From contig JALKBU010000714.1 in the NCBI GenBank assembly GCA_023091735.1, forward strand, positions 1-26,983: a stretch of DNA of 26,983 bases, written 5' to 3'. The translations under genes were made by a program, and so were the position numbers. The first letter of the stretch is position 1; every line of letters begins with the position of its first letter. The DNA comes from Trichomonas tenax (Eukaryota; Parabasalia; Trichomonadida; Trichomonadidae). Below the pieces are notes generated by a model. That model was given only the letters and a program-made list of their open reading frames with translations. It was not told where the DNA came from and did not search any database. Below, piece by piece: positions 1 to 7,198 of the stretch.

Positions 1-2
1 AA

Positions 3-179
3 GAAACAATTTCACGATATGATATTTCATCAGATACCAGAGAATACAATACGGGTTTAATCATTGATCATGCAGGAAGTCACATTCATTCAGTTTACGG
101 AAACACTGCCGACACTGGTTCAGGTACAGATTGCATGCCTCCATACATTACTGTTTACACGTGGTATAAGGTTTATTAA
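3..179 (+). CDS. C-terminus of tail-collar/fibre-like protein (partial, Maverick-type element)
   Basis: Only the last 58 codons are in the window; the gene enters from the left edge and stops with TAA at 177-179. The visible end contains a SHIHS stretch, a small Gly/Thr-rich loop, and a closing block with CMPPYI followed by a Tyr/Trp-rich tail. The pattern of His-x-His, then MPPYI-x-VY, then an aromatic C-terminus resembles the end of phage tail-collar or fibre proteins. Such proteins also occur in Maverick/Polinton elements, which are very abundant in trichomonads. The neighbouring capsid-like gene supports this. The stop is followed by an A, giving TAAA, and by a hairpin at 190-208. The family call rests on a short segment, so confidence is moderate. 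Confidence 0.5.
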   Translation, partial: ETISRYDISSDTREYNTGLIIDHAGSHIHSVYGNTADTGSGTDCMPPYITVYTWYKVY

Positions 180-189
180 ATAAGTTTAT

Positions 190-208
190 TTTGAAATTAA
201 TTTTCAAA
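190..208 (+). terminator. 3' hairpin after fibre-like gene
   Basis: A 7-bp perfect stem, TTTGAAA pairing with TTTCAAA, closes a 5-nt loop. It begins 11 nt after the stop codon at 179. The stem is AT-rich, so chance is possible. It is listed because similar hairpins follow the other viral-type genes here. Confidence 0.35.
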
Positions 209-229
209 TTTCTTACATCATAAATTCCT

Positions 230-408
230 TTCGCTTTCTTTTCTTAGTTAGTTAGTTTGTCATAAATTATTTTTCAAAATCCGAATAAATTTTCTCTCAT
301 AACCACTAAAATTATTTTTCAAAATTTCCTTACCCTCATTTCCTTGCCCTTCGGGCTTGGGCGAAGCCCTTCGCTTTCTTTTCTTAGTTAGTTAGTTTGT
401 CATAAATT
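230..408. repeat. 39-bp direct repeat pair, 140 bp apart
   Basis: Positions 230-268 and 370-408 are identical. Both run from TTCGCTTTC through a triple TTAG-type run (CTTAGTTAGTTAGTTTG) to CATAAATT. Beyond the exact match both copies continue into TTTTTTCAAAA and AATAAATTTT with small gaps, so the original duplicated unit was probably longer. Confidence 0.85.
353..369. repeat. GC-rich hairpin
   Basis: GGGCTT (353-358) pairs with AAGCCC (364-369) around a 5-nt loop. The overlapping GCCC at 346-349 can alternatively pair with GGGC at 353-356. It is a GC island in very AT-rich DNA and abuts the second copy of the 39-bp repeat. Confidence 0.6.
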
Positions 409-714
409 TTTTCAAAAACTAAATAAATTTTATAAAGTCATTAGTTTCAAAATTAATTTGAACGTTAATTTTCAAAATTTATGATTTTTTAATTCCCAAA
501 TATAAGCGTAGGGGCTTTATTTTTAAAGGTTATTTATTAAGTTATGAATTAATTATTTATCAGGGAAATTATTTATAAATTTTGTTATTGTTAGTATTCA
601 AAATTTTATTAATTATATAGGGGGACCCTAACTTGTAAAATTAACTCTATCGTAAAAATATATCATTAATAAATTATTGTTTTTATAATTTACGATTTCA
701 GTAATTACATAAAA

Positions 715-761
715 AGATGTTAGCAGAAGCCACGGCGTAGTCGTGGATTATGCGAACATCT
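715..761. terminator. two-part hairpin just past the capsid-like stop codon
   Basis: The outer stem AGATGTT (715-721) pairs with AACATCT (755-761). The inner stem CCACG (730-734) pairs with CGTGG (742-746), and GCA (723-725) can also pair with TGC (751-753). The minus-strand capsid-like gene stops at 771, so this structure would sit about 9 nt into its 3' UTR. It could mark transcript ends or be a small mobile palindrome. Confidence 0.6.
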
Positions 762-770
762 TATTACTAA

Positions 771-1343
771 CTATATATTTGTCTTTGTTTTAATTTTCAC
801 AGTTCTATTATTATCAATATTCGAGAAATCAACATAAATCCCTGGAACATGTGGGCCCATTCTTCTAATTTTGTCAATCGTGGCATAATCGTAGCTTATT
901 TCTTTCGCTTCGGGTTGGACTGAATTTCTCAATGTTAACCATTCATTATTTGCAAATGTGACGGTTTGAATGAGGTCGGAATTACTGTATAAACGATACC
1001 TTGCTATGCTCTCAGGGGCGTATTGAGTACCGTAATAAAATAATGGTCTTACAATCCTGTTATTGTTTAATTTCGGCACTTGTAACTCATGGTCCTGTTC
1101 TATATAGATGTATGAATTATCAATAGAAACAATTTCAAATATGTTGCAAGCAATGTCGACCATTGTTGAACTACCCTCTTGAATAGTTCCGACGTTACCG
1201 TATGATACAGCATTTGTGTATTCATATGTTCTGGGAGTGATTTCAGATTTAACGATTGCATTGTTGCATGCTTCATACCAGTCAGTGATGTTGCCGTTTA
1301 ATGAGTCATTAATTGTAGATGTCTGATTTTGCGCTGCGTTCAT
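771..1343 (-). CDS. capsid-like jelly-roll protein, possibly truncated (Maverick-type)
   Basis: The protein has 190 residues if read from the ATG at 1343, just after the hairpin that ends the upstream ORF; an in-frame longer reading to 1406 is less likely. It is rich in beta-forming residues. It has an ITPRTYEYTN block near residue 35, then alternating hydrophobic strands, a YYGTQYAPESIARYRLYSN segment near residue 110, and a VPGIYVDF segment near the C-terminus. The order (Gly-aromatic turn, then an Ala-x-x-I-x-x-Tyr helix or turn, then an Asn-x-x-x-IQ strand) resembles the first jelly roll of Polinton major capsid proteins. Those are usually around 500-600 residues, so this would be an N-terminal remnant or a separately encoded half. 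The assignment is from remembered family pattern, not a search. It could instead be a minor capsid or unrelated beta protein. Confidence 0.4.
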   Translation of the reverse strand: MNAAQNQTSTINDSLNGNITDWYEACNNAIVKSEITPRTYEYTNAVSYGNVGTIQEGSSTMVDIACNIFEIVSIDNSYIYIEQDHELQVPKLNNNRIVRPLFYYGTQYAPESIARYRLYSNSDLIQTVTFANNEWLTLRNSVQPEAKEISYDYATIDKIRRMGPHVPGIYVDFSNIDNNRTVKIKTKTNI

Positions 1344-1348
1344 TCTTT

Positions 1349-1373
1349 TATATTCGATAAAAAAATGAATATA
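1349..1373. terminator. hairpin between two minus-strand viral-type ORFs
   Basis: TATATTC (1349-1355) pairs with GAATATA (1367-1373) around an 11-nt loop. It lies 20 nt past the stop of the 1393-1575 ORF and 6 nt before the ATG at 1343, so it separates the two genes. The stem is AT-rich and may be chance. Confidence 0.35.
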
Positions 1374-1392
1374 TAAAAATAAATCAAGAAAA

Positions 1393-1575
1393 TTAAAATT
1401 CATCATCTAGTTTATATTTCTGTTTAATATCAGTGTACAGCTTATTTTTAACAATAATATCGCCATATTCAACAATAGCGGCTCGATCAATATTGTATTG
1501 TGCATTGTATTCATTTAGCATTCCAACGGCTGTTTCATCTTTTTGCAACCTGCCAAAGAAAATAAAAAAAAACAT
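1393..1575 (-). CDS. 60-aa hypothetical protein in viral-type cluster
   Basis: The first ATG in the open frame is at 1575. The product starts with a very short hydrophobic Phe-rich stretch (MFFFIFFG) followed by a charged segment with many Tyr and Lys residues. I do not recognise it. It may be a genuine small gene of the mobile element or the end of a gene broken by decay. It lies on the same strand as the capsid-like gene, with 49 nt between its stop and that gene's ATG. Confidence 0.35.
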   Translation of the reverse strand: MFFFIFFGRLQKDETAVGMLNEYNAQYNIDRAAIVEYGDIIVKNKLYTDIKQKYKLDDEF

Positions 1576-1630
1576 ATTAATATAAATTATAGGTATTATT
1601 TCAACCAACGTATTTTTAAAATAATGTTGG

Positions 1631-1654
1631 TTGCGATAAATGTTATTATCGCAA
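1631..1654. terminator. 9-bp perfect hairpin after 71-aa ORF
   Basis: TTGCGATAA (1631-1639) pairs perfectly with TTATCGCAA (1646-1654) around a 6-nt loop. It begins 2 nt after the stop codon of the minus-strand ORF at 1657. The stem includes G-C pairs, making it the least likely of the small hairpins to be accidental. Confidence 0.6.
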
Positions 1655-1656
1655 AA

Positions 1657-1872
1657 TTAATTCAGATAAACATTTGTTCCAGGTATTTTCTCTAAATTTT
1701 CTTTAGAAGTTCTATCCATAAGTTCTATTTCCATTTCTTTGTTAACATTAGTATCAGAATCATCACGCGATGATTCATCATCGCAGCCCAACAGATATGT
1801 TGGTCCAGAATAATCATCATAATTCATACGCGACAAGTTGTCGCAGTCAAACATTTGTTTGCCATCCATCAT
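1657..1872 (-). CDS. 71-aa acidic hypothetical protein
   Basis: The ORF starts at tandem ATG codons and ends right at a strong hairpin (1631-1654). The product is acidic, rich in Asp and Ser in its centre (an SSRDDSDTN run near residues 33-42), with a CDN near the start and another Cys near residue 30. No family is recognised. It is divergent to the ORF at 1901 with only 28 bp between starts, which suggests a shared promoter. Its clean boundaries argue that it is a real small gene of the element. Confidence 0.4.
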   Translation of the reverse strand: MMDGKQMFDCDNLSRMNYDDYSGPTYLLGCDDESSRDDSDTNVNKEMEIELMDRTSKENLEKIPGTNVYLN

Positions 1873-1882
1873 AATTTTACTA

Positions 1883-1900
1883 TTTTATTTTAAAATAAAA
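1883..1900. promoter_or_regulatory. 18-bp perfect AT palindrome between divergent ORFs
   Basis: TTTTATTTT followed directly by AAAATAAAA forms a perfect palindrome that ends immediately before the ATG at 1901. It lies in the 28-bp space between the divergent starts at 1872 and 1901. It could act as a bidirectional promoter core, but pure AT composition makes chance plausible. Confidence 0.35.
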
Positions 1901-2611
1901 ATGTTTCAAACTAATTTAAAATTTAGCACAAAGAAAACAATTTATGAATTTACTCGAGAATTTCTAAAGGATTTATATGAAATATATGATTGTTATAGAT
2001 ATAGCCAAGGAGAAATTACTGAATCTCTAGCTGATAAATTAAATTATTGGTATTCTGAAAATAATTCTCCAACATATGACACTGGATTATTCCAAACATT
2101 ATATCCGATGAAAAATTGGAATATTTTTAGTGATTACTTCAATAAATTATCTCAAATAATTTCCAATATGAATTCTCTGAACGAATATTATGAAATGTTT
2201 GTAAAATTGTATCAGCATATGATATTTTTCATATATCAGATATCTTTTGATGTAAACTTTGAGAACAAAATTGTCAGAAGCAAAATATATTATATTCGTA
2301 TGAGAAATTTTGTTATAGATGTTGCGTTATATAATAAGACAAGGTATAGAACAAAAAGTATTCTAGAAAAAGCATTAAAATCATATATTCCAACATATAT
2401 CAAAATTAACGATTCTAAAGATATCTTATGTAATTATTATGATATATATGATATTGTGAATCCTGATAAAAATATCAAAGAAGAAACTTCAGAAACAATA
2501 TCAGAAAAACAACAACAAAAATATTTAGATCAAATTAATACGAATAATTTTCATGAGAATACTACAATAGATGCTTCAGATAAATCCCCTGGAAAACATT
2601 TAATAAATTAA
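1901..2611 (+). CDS. 236-aa orphan protein, AT-rich, viral-type neighbourhood
   Basis: The first ATG of the frame is at 1901, giving 236 residues rich in Asn, Ile, Tyr, Lys and Phe. The central part alternates hydrophobic and aromatic residues (for example YQHMIFFIYQISF near residue 110) and looks helical rather than membrane-spanning. The last 50 residues are polar, with a QQQ run and a Thr/Ser/Asn-rich tail. I recognise no family. Its codons almost all end in A or T, more so than the cellular genes to the right, which suggests it belongs to the mobile element. No obvious hairpin follows its stop, unlike the other genes in the cluster. It may be a captured or element-specific gene. Confidence 0.55.
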   Translation: MFQTNLKFSTKKTIYEFTREFLKDLYEIYDCYRYSQGEITESLADKLNYWYSENNSPTYDTGLFQTLYPMKNWNIFSDYFNKLSQIISNMNSLNEYYEMFVKLYQHMIFFIYQISFDVNFENKIVRSKIYYIRMRNFVIDVALYNKTRYRTKSILEKALKSYIPTYIKINDSKDILCNYYDIYDIVNPDKNIKEETSETISEKQQQKYLDQINTNNFHENTTIDASDKSPGKHLIN

Positions 2612-3262
2612 AAAATTATGCTTATCGGCGTGCCTCTGTTTATTGGATAGATCCACATGGCTTTTGGTCGAACATTTGATTATTTCTTGATAATTGAACC
2701 AATCTTAGAAATTTCGATATAAATTAGCTATACTGGAGTTATGTATTTCAAAATTCATATCGAACAGCTCAAATTTTCGGATTCATCCACCAAACGGTAA
2801 TTTTTTTGCAACTCTTCTTCTAACGCTATACTTGATATACCCAAGTCCATGGTCGTGTTTTTCAAAAGAAAACTCGTGGTTGCAGCTTGGAAAAAATCGG
2901 GTTCATTATAAAGGTCTTGAGCAGAGGGTCTAGAACTGTAAAATCATCTTATAAAGTCCCCGGTTAACTTGTTTTCAAATATACCAGCCTCATTCTGATA
3001 AATCTAAAACAAGAAAAAGCTAATCTGCTATTTGAACCCTCGAAATATGATGAATCCTCAATGAATTTTATTTCCACTTATGTGCTATGAATCTGTGATC
3101 ATATAATCAAATGAAATTTTTATTGAATTTTATGTATTGCGTATTATGGATTTTTTTATATGAGAAATATATTTAAAAGTATGAATATATATTAATGTTA
3201 AGTAGAAAAATGTATTTTAAATAAAATCAATTTGGTGACTCCCCCTAAAATTTAGTTTAAAA
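2612..3262. other. intergenic gap between mobile-element region and cellular genes
   Basis: No intact gene is visible. The segment 2755-3003 on the minus strand reads as a possible broken coding fragment and is listed separately. The rest is AT-rich. A TCAATT at 3227-3232 lies 34 nt before the LRR gene ATG and could be its initiator, though that is farther than usual. I could not identify a terminal inverted repeat or target duplication marking the edge of the element. Confidence 0.5.
2755..3003 (-). pseudogene. possible decayed coding fragment
   Basis: One minus-strand frame is open from a TAG at 3004-3006 to a TGA at 2755-2757 except for one in-frame TGA at 2944-2946. The 62 codons after the internal stop have protein-like composition, including an SSRPSAQDLYNEP block followed by FFQ and later an LEEELQKNY helix. 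The first block vaguely resembles kinase subdomain XI (RPxxxxL then a PFF-like end), but this is weak. It may be a remnant of a gene damaged near the element boundary. Confidence 0.25.
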
Positions 3263-4066
3263 ATGAGCTCTGGAGTAGACATTATCAAAATGAGGATAAA
3301 ACTGATGCACAAAACGGGAGAACTTTCTCTCCATTCACAGAAAGTCCCGATGGAGACAGTTTTTGGATTAAACGAGTTCAAAAAAAGTGTGAATTTGATT
3401 AAAACGTTAAATCTTTCAAGAACTGATTTATCATCTGCTGAAAATATTCCATTACTTCCAAACGTCACAACATTGATCGCTGATAACACAAATATCACGA
3501 ATTTCAAGAATTTTCTCAATTTTCCTTCGTTAACTAAAATTAGTCTCAAAAATACTCCGGTATCCAAAGAAAAAACACTTAAACTGTCTCTTTATCTTCT
3601 TTTCGGAGATGCTCTCTCTTCAGTTTCCGGAACTTTGATTCCACAAACAGTTATCGACAAAGCTTCACAATATCCACCTTATGCGCGCGACTTAGTTAAT
3701 TCTGGTTGGATTGCTGTATATCCACCACCTTCAGATGAAGCATTCGAACAGATTTGCAAAGATTACGGAATTGAACAGCCAAATAATGAAATAGAAGATG
3801 AAGAAAAGATAGAAGAAGAGGAAGAAGACTTCTTTGACGGTGATTATTGCTATTTAGTCCAAACATTAAGAAATAGACAAGAAAAAATGCTCGCAGAGGC
3901 CGCAGAGTTCTTCGGCATTAATGACAATGAAGAGGAGGAAACAGATGAACAGTTTGCTTTCAAAGTTGCGGGTGTTTTCATGGAATATGGAATTGATATC
4001 GGACTTCCAACTAATGAAAATATACTTTCAGCACTCAAAAACGCATGCGAGCAAGCTGCTCAATAG
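3263..4066 (+). CDS. short leucine-rich-repeat protein with acidic tail
   Basis: The product has 267 residues. Residues about 45-115 hold two to three LRR units: TLNLSRTDLS, then TTLIADNTNITNF, then TKISLKNTPVS. Each shows the LxxLxLxxNxI-type spacing. They are followed by an LRR-cap-like helix region (about 115-165, including YPPYARDLVNSGW). A strongly acidic run (about 175-195, mainly Glu) follows, and then a second Glu-rich loop near residue 230. No signal peptide or membrane segment is seen, so it is probably cytosolic and used for protein binding. Similar small LRR proteins are numerous in trichomonads. It is co-directional with the kinesin gene, 254 bp upstream of that gene's likely start. 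Specific function unknown. Confidence 0.75.
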   Translation: MSSGVDIIKMRIKLMHKTGELSLHSQKVPMETVFGLNEFKKSVNLIKTLNLSRTDLSSAENIPLLPNVTTLIADNTNITNFKNFLNFPSLTKISLKNTPVSKEKTLKLSLYLLFGDALSSVSGTLIPQTVIDKASQYPPYARDLVNSGWIAVYPPPSDEAFEQICKDYGIEQPNNEIEDEEKIEEEEEDFFDGDYCYLVQTLRNRQEKMLAEAAEFFGINDNEEEETDEQFAFKVAGVFMEYGIDIGLPTNENILSALKNACEQAAQ

Positions 4067-4314
4067 ATATGTTTAAATTTGTTTTGTTATTTGTTATTAA
4101 ACTACTTATTTTCGAAACCAATACTCTCTATCACTAATTCATACCAATGTCTATAACTACACCAAAAATAAAGTTATATATAAAATTGATAATTTTAAAA
4201 TATTGCATATTTTGAGATAATTTTATCATGGATTTTCATGAATTGTTGCGTAGGTTTTATACATTAATAGACAGAGTTGTTAATAAAAAATATGATGTAC
4301 GTTTAACAAAAAAA

Positions 4315-4320
4315 TCAATA
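4315..4320 (+). promoter_or_regulatory. Inr-like TCAATA deciding the kinesin start
   Basis: TCAATA sits directly before the ATG at 4321, with the predicted +1 A at 4317 and a 4-nt leader. It fits the relaxed trichomonad initiator (TCA with +1 at A) and argues against the upstream in-frame ATG at 4228. The residue after the A is A rather than the consensus pyrimidine. Confidence 0.45.
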
Positions 4321-6327
4321 ATGCAAGAATCAGACAGTAATCAGCCAGAGCCACAATCACAGAGTGGAGGAACATCTATAACAGTTGTTGTACGTGTTAG
4401 ACCTTCAAATGAACGCGAAAAAAATGCCCAACAAGGAAGTTTAATTAAAACAATCGACGATCGCTTCTTAATTTTCGATCCACCTGGTGAGAGAGCTCAG
4501 AAACAGAGTTTTATATCATCGCGCGGTAACAGAGCAAAGAATATTTCATTCGGTTTTGATAAAATCTTCGATGAAGATGCAACACAATCAGATGTTTTCG
4601 AAATTGTCAAAGGCATCATATTTCAGGAGAATGGTGGTCTCCTTGATGGTTTTAATTGTACAGTTCTCGCATACGGAGCATCAGGTTCTGGAAAGACATT
4701 TAGTATGGCAGGTACCCAAGAAAATCCCGGATTGATGTCGAGATCAGTGGAGCACATCTTTCAGTCCATCAAAGTTCGCACAGGACGCGCGGCAAAGATC
4801 AGAATGTCATATTTAGAGATTTACAACGAGAATATTCGTGATCTTCTTAATCCAAACGATTCCAAAGGCAAAGAGCTCAAGATTGTCGATGATCCTGAGC
4901 ACGGAATAATAGTTACTGGACTCAGCCATTGTTATCCAACGAATACAGACGAAGTTCTCCGATTGGTTCAGATCGGAAACTCCAACAGAACGCAGGCGCC
5001 AACGGAAGCAAATCCATTTTCTTCGAGATCACACGCTATTCTTCAGATTATTGTCGAAAACTTTGATGATGTTCCTGGAATGTCCACAACATCGCAGATC
5101 GGCAAACTTTCTCTTATCGATCTAGCAGGAAGTGAACGTGCGACAGCGAATTCCGGTGTTAGACTGAGAGAAACTGCAAAGATCAACTGCTCCCTTTTAG
5201 CTCTTGGCAACTGCATCACAGCTTTGTGCAATGGAAGCTCTCACATTCCTTTCCGTCAGTCGAAATTGACGAGATTGCTCATGGACTCTCTCGGCGGAAA
5301 TTGCAAGACGATCTGCCTCTCCTGCATCTCTCCATCATATGCAACATACGAAGATACGTTCAACACTCTTCAGTACGCTAACAAAGCAAAGAACATTAAG
5401 ACTAATGTTAAGAAGAACACTGTTAATGTCAAAGCACATGTTGCTGAATACCAGGTCATGATTGAAAAGCTGAGAAACCAAGTGCAAGAGCTCCAGCAGA
5501 CAGCAGTCAATCTACCACTCATCACTGCATTCGGAAGAACCTGCGACACAATTCTTCAGAACCAGAGAACAAAGATTCATAATCTTCTCACTGCTTCTTT
5601 GCCTCCTTATGGAGAGGATCTTCAGACCAGATTCGACAGCCTTAATTTGAACAAACCAGCTGATTTTACACGAAAAATCATGCACAGAGTTAACGCTTTC
5701 CTCCAGGAAGCGCACAAAAACAGGCCAATGGTACAAGAGCAAAAGAAGTGGCTCGATCAGGAGCAACAACTCAGAGCTCTTAAGCTCGAGAAAATCGCTC
5801 TTGCGGCTGCAAATGAGCTTTATCAAGCTCAAGTCAGTGTCCAACGTGAGATGATCCAATCGCTCTCGTTGTGGCGCCAGGATGATGACGCTGAGGTGAA
5901 GAAGCTTGTTCACATGGCTGAACTCGTTGATGTCACAGAGGAACTCGATAATGATACGATTAAGACTTGCGAGAATCCATTCCTTATCAGCGATAGTGAA
6001 GAACAGAAACCAAAGCTTAGCAGACCTCCGGGCAGATTCCAGAGAAGCTCCATCTGCTCGTGGTCAAGGATAAAGAAGACAAACACTAAGCTTCCTATTC
6101 AGCAGCGACAATCACAAATTGAAGAAGTCCCGAAGTCTGCAAGGCCTTCATTAGCATTTCATGACTATTTCAAGCAGCAGATGCAGAAAAACATGCAGCC
6201 ATCGAAGAGGCAGCCATTGGCGAAGATATCTAACGCCCAAACAGACCTGAACTCCAAATTCGTTATCGCAGGAAATTCGAATCCAAAAACTGCGAGAGTA
6301 GCTCCAAATGATGATAGGTGGAAGTGA
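4321..6327 (+). CDS. kinesin-8-like motor protein
   Basis: The motor drives plus-end-directed movement on microtubules. Kinesin-8 members also shorten microtubule plus ends in spindles and axonemes. With the start at 4321 the protein has 668 residues; an in-frame ATG at 4228 would add 31 residues that precede the motor and look non-conserved. The motor domain spans about 19-365 and starts with ITVVVRVRPSNERE. It has a P-loop GASGSGKT (about 119-126), switch I NPFSSRSH (from 231), switch II DLAGSE (267-272) and a LGNCITAL helix. The NRTQAPTEAN stretch before switch I and the TNVKKNTVNV neck resemble KIF18/Kip3 proteins. A coiled coil follows (about 370-410 and 470-530). The basic, Ser/Pro-rich tail could bind microtubules. 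The subfamily call is inference from motif likeness. Confidence 0.88.
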   Translation: MQESDSNQPEPQSQSGGTSITVVVRVRPSNEREKNAQQGSLIKTIDDRFLIFDPPGERAQKQSFISSRGNRAKNISFGFDKIFDEDATQSDVFEIVKGIIFQENGGLLDGFNCTVLAYGASGSGKTFSMAGTQENPGLMSRSVEHIFQSIKVRTGRAAKIRMSYLEIYNENIRDLLNPNDSKGKELKIVDDPEHGIIVTGLSHCYPTNTDEVLRLVQIGNSNRTQAPTEANPFSSRSHAILQIIVENFDDVPGMSTTSQIGKLSLIDLAGSERATANSGVRLRETAKINCSLLALGNCITALCNGSSHIPFRQSKLTRLLMDSLGGNCKTICLSCISPSYATYEDTFNTLQYANKAKNIKTNVKKNTVNVKAHVAEYQVMIEKLRNQVQELQQTAVNLPLITAFGRTCDTILQNQRTKIHNLLTASLPPYGEDLQTRFDSLNLNKPADFTRKIMHRVNAFLQEAHKNRPMVQEQKKWLDQEQQLRALKLEKIALAAANELYQAQVSVQREMIQSLSLWRQDDDAEVKKLVHMAELVDVTEELDNDTIKTCENPFLISDSEEQKPKLSRPPGRFQRSSICSWSRIKKTNTKLPIQQRQSQIEEVPKSARPSLAFHDYFKQQMQKNMQPSKRQPLAKISNAQTDLNSKFVIAGNSNPKTARVAPNDDRWK

Positions 6328-6475
6328 ATTTTATATTCATCATGTATTTATATATTGTATTTATTTTGTGTTTTATTGTATATAAACTTGATTTATTTAA
6401 TTTCGTGTATTTATAACATATCAATTAGATACACAATACCTCTTTAGTTATATTTTATCTCAAACAACATTAAAA

Positions 6476-7198
6476 TCAATTCCCAAAATGGAATTTCATC
6501 CACATCGAGCCAATATCGACCGATAATATAATGGATAGAATATACAAGGTAATAACAACAAGAATCGGTGGCATAATTCCGAACTTCTTAACAAATGGAA
6601 GAATTAAAATGCATGGAACAGCAACAATAAAGAAATGGATCAATCCGACTGCGTAAAGTGTATTTGGGAGGAAAATAGTAAATAACCAGTTGTGAAGGAA
6701 AGATCTCAATGTTTGCGTTATTAAAAATCCAGCATTGATGTCAATAATGATCGAAGTGAATGAATTGCAGAACACATCAAAGCAAAAACGTAATTCCACA
6801 TCTTGTTCTGCGGAATGGTAAGTTTGTGGTGCTTTACCGAAATTATTTAAGATGTACCAAACAGAAACAGCGAAAATAGCGCCAATAACGAAATAATCAA
6901 AAACTAGAAAAGTTAACACTCCGCTTATAAATGTTGAAATCGAATAATTTGTTAATGGAAGAATATACCACGCGAGAAAAACGGCTAAAATGAATAGGCT
7001 CTGTACGATAATGAATGCAGGATCATCTCTTCCCCACTTTCCTTTTGTATGTCTGTGTTTTCCGATGAATTTATATAATTTTGAGGGATTTGTGTAGCTT
7101 ATTGCCAATTGCCATATCGCAGACTCCGAATCCATGTTCGCGAATGACAATGCTTTCATTACAAAATTTCTCTGCTCATTAGCTCCTGGAAGAATCAT
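6476..7198 (-). CDS. UNC-50 family Golgi membrane protein
   Basis: UNC-50 (yeast Gmh1) is a multi-span Golgi membrane protein linked to Arf-GEF recruitment and to receptor trafficking in animals. The 240-residue product is close to the usual length of about 260. The N-terminal cytosolic part carries the family pattern MDxExAIWQ at about 22-30, then YTNPSKLYK, then GRDDPAF at 56-62. Five or so hydrophobic segments follow (about 63-85, 90-115, 150-175, 180-205, 215-235), with the DVELRFCFDVFCNSF block between the second and third. It is convergent with the kinesin gene (148 bp between stops) and divergent from the GRIP golgin. The pairing of two Golgi proteins on one intergenic region suggests shared control. 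A TCAAA precedes the ATG, with a predicted 7-nt leader. Confidence 0.88.
   Translation of the reverse strand: MILPGANEQRNFVMKALSFANMDSESAIWQLAISYTNPSKLYKFIGKHRHTKGKWGRDDPAFIIVQSLFILAVFLAWYILPLTNYSISTFISGVLTFLVFDYFVIGAIFAVSVWYILNNFGKAPQTYHSAEQDVELRFCFDVFCNSFTSIIIDINAGFLITQTLRSFLHNWLFTIFLPNTLYAVGLIHFFIVAVPCILILPFVKKFGIMPPILVVITLYILSIILSVDIGSMWMKFHFGN

Larger units (their letters stand above)
181..770. other. non-coding interval between convergent viral-type genes
   Basis: No supported ORF is present. The interval separates the 3' ends of the plus-strand fibre-like gene and the minus-strand capsid-like gene. It holds a 39-bp direct repeat (230-268 and 370-408), a GC-rich hairpin (353-369), a 5-bp stem TAGGG/CCCTA at 619-631, and the long hairpin at 715-761. 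The remainder is AT-rich with many TTTTCAAAAT-like runs. Confidence 0.6.
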
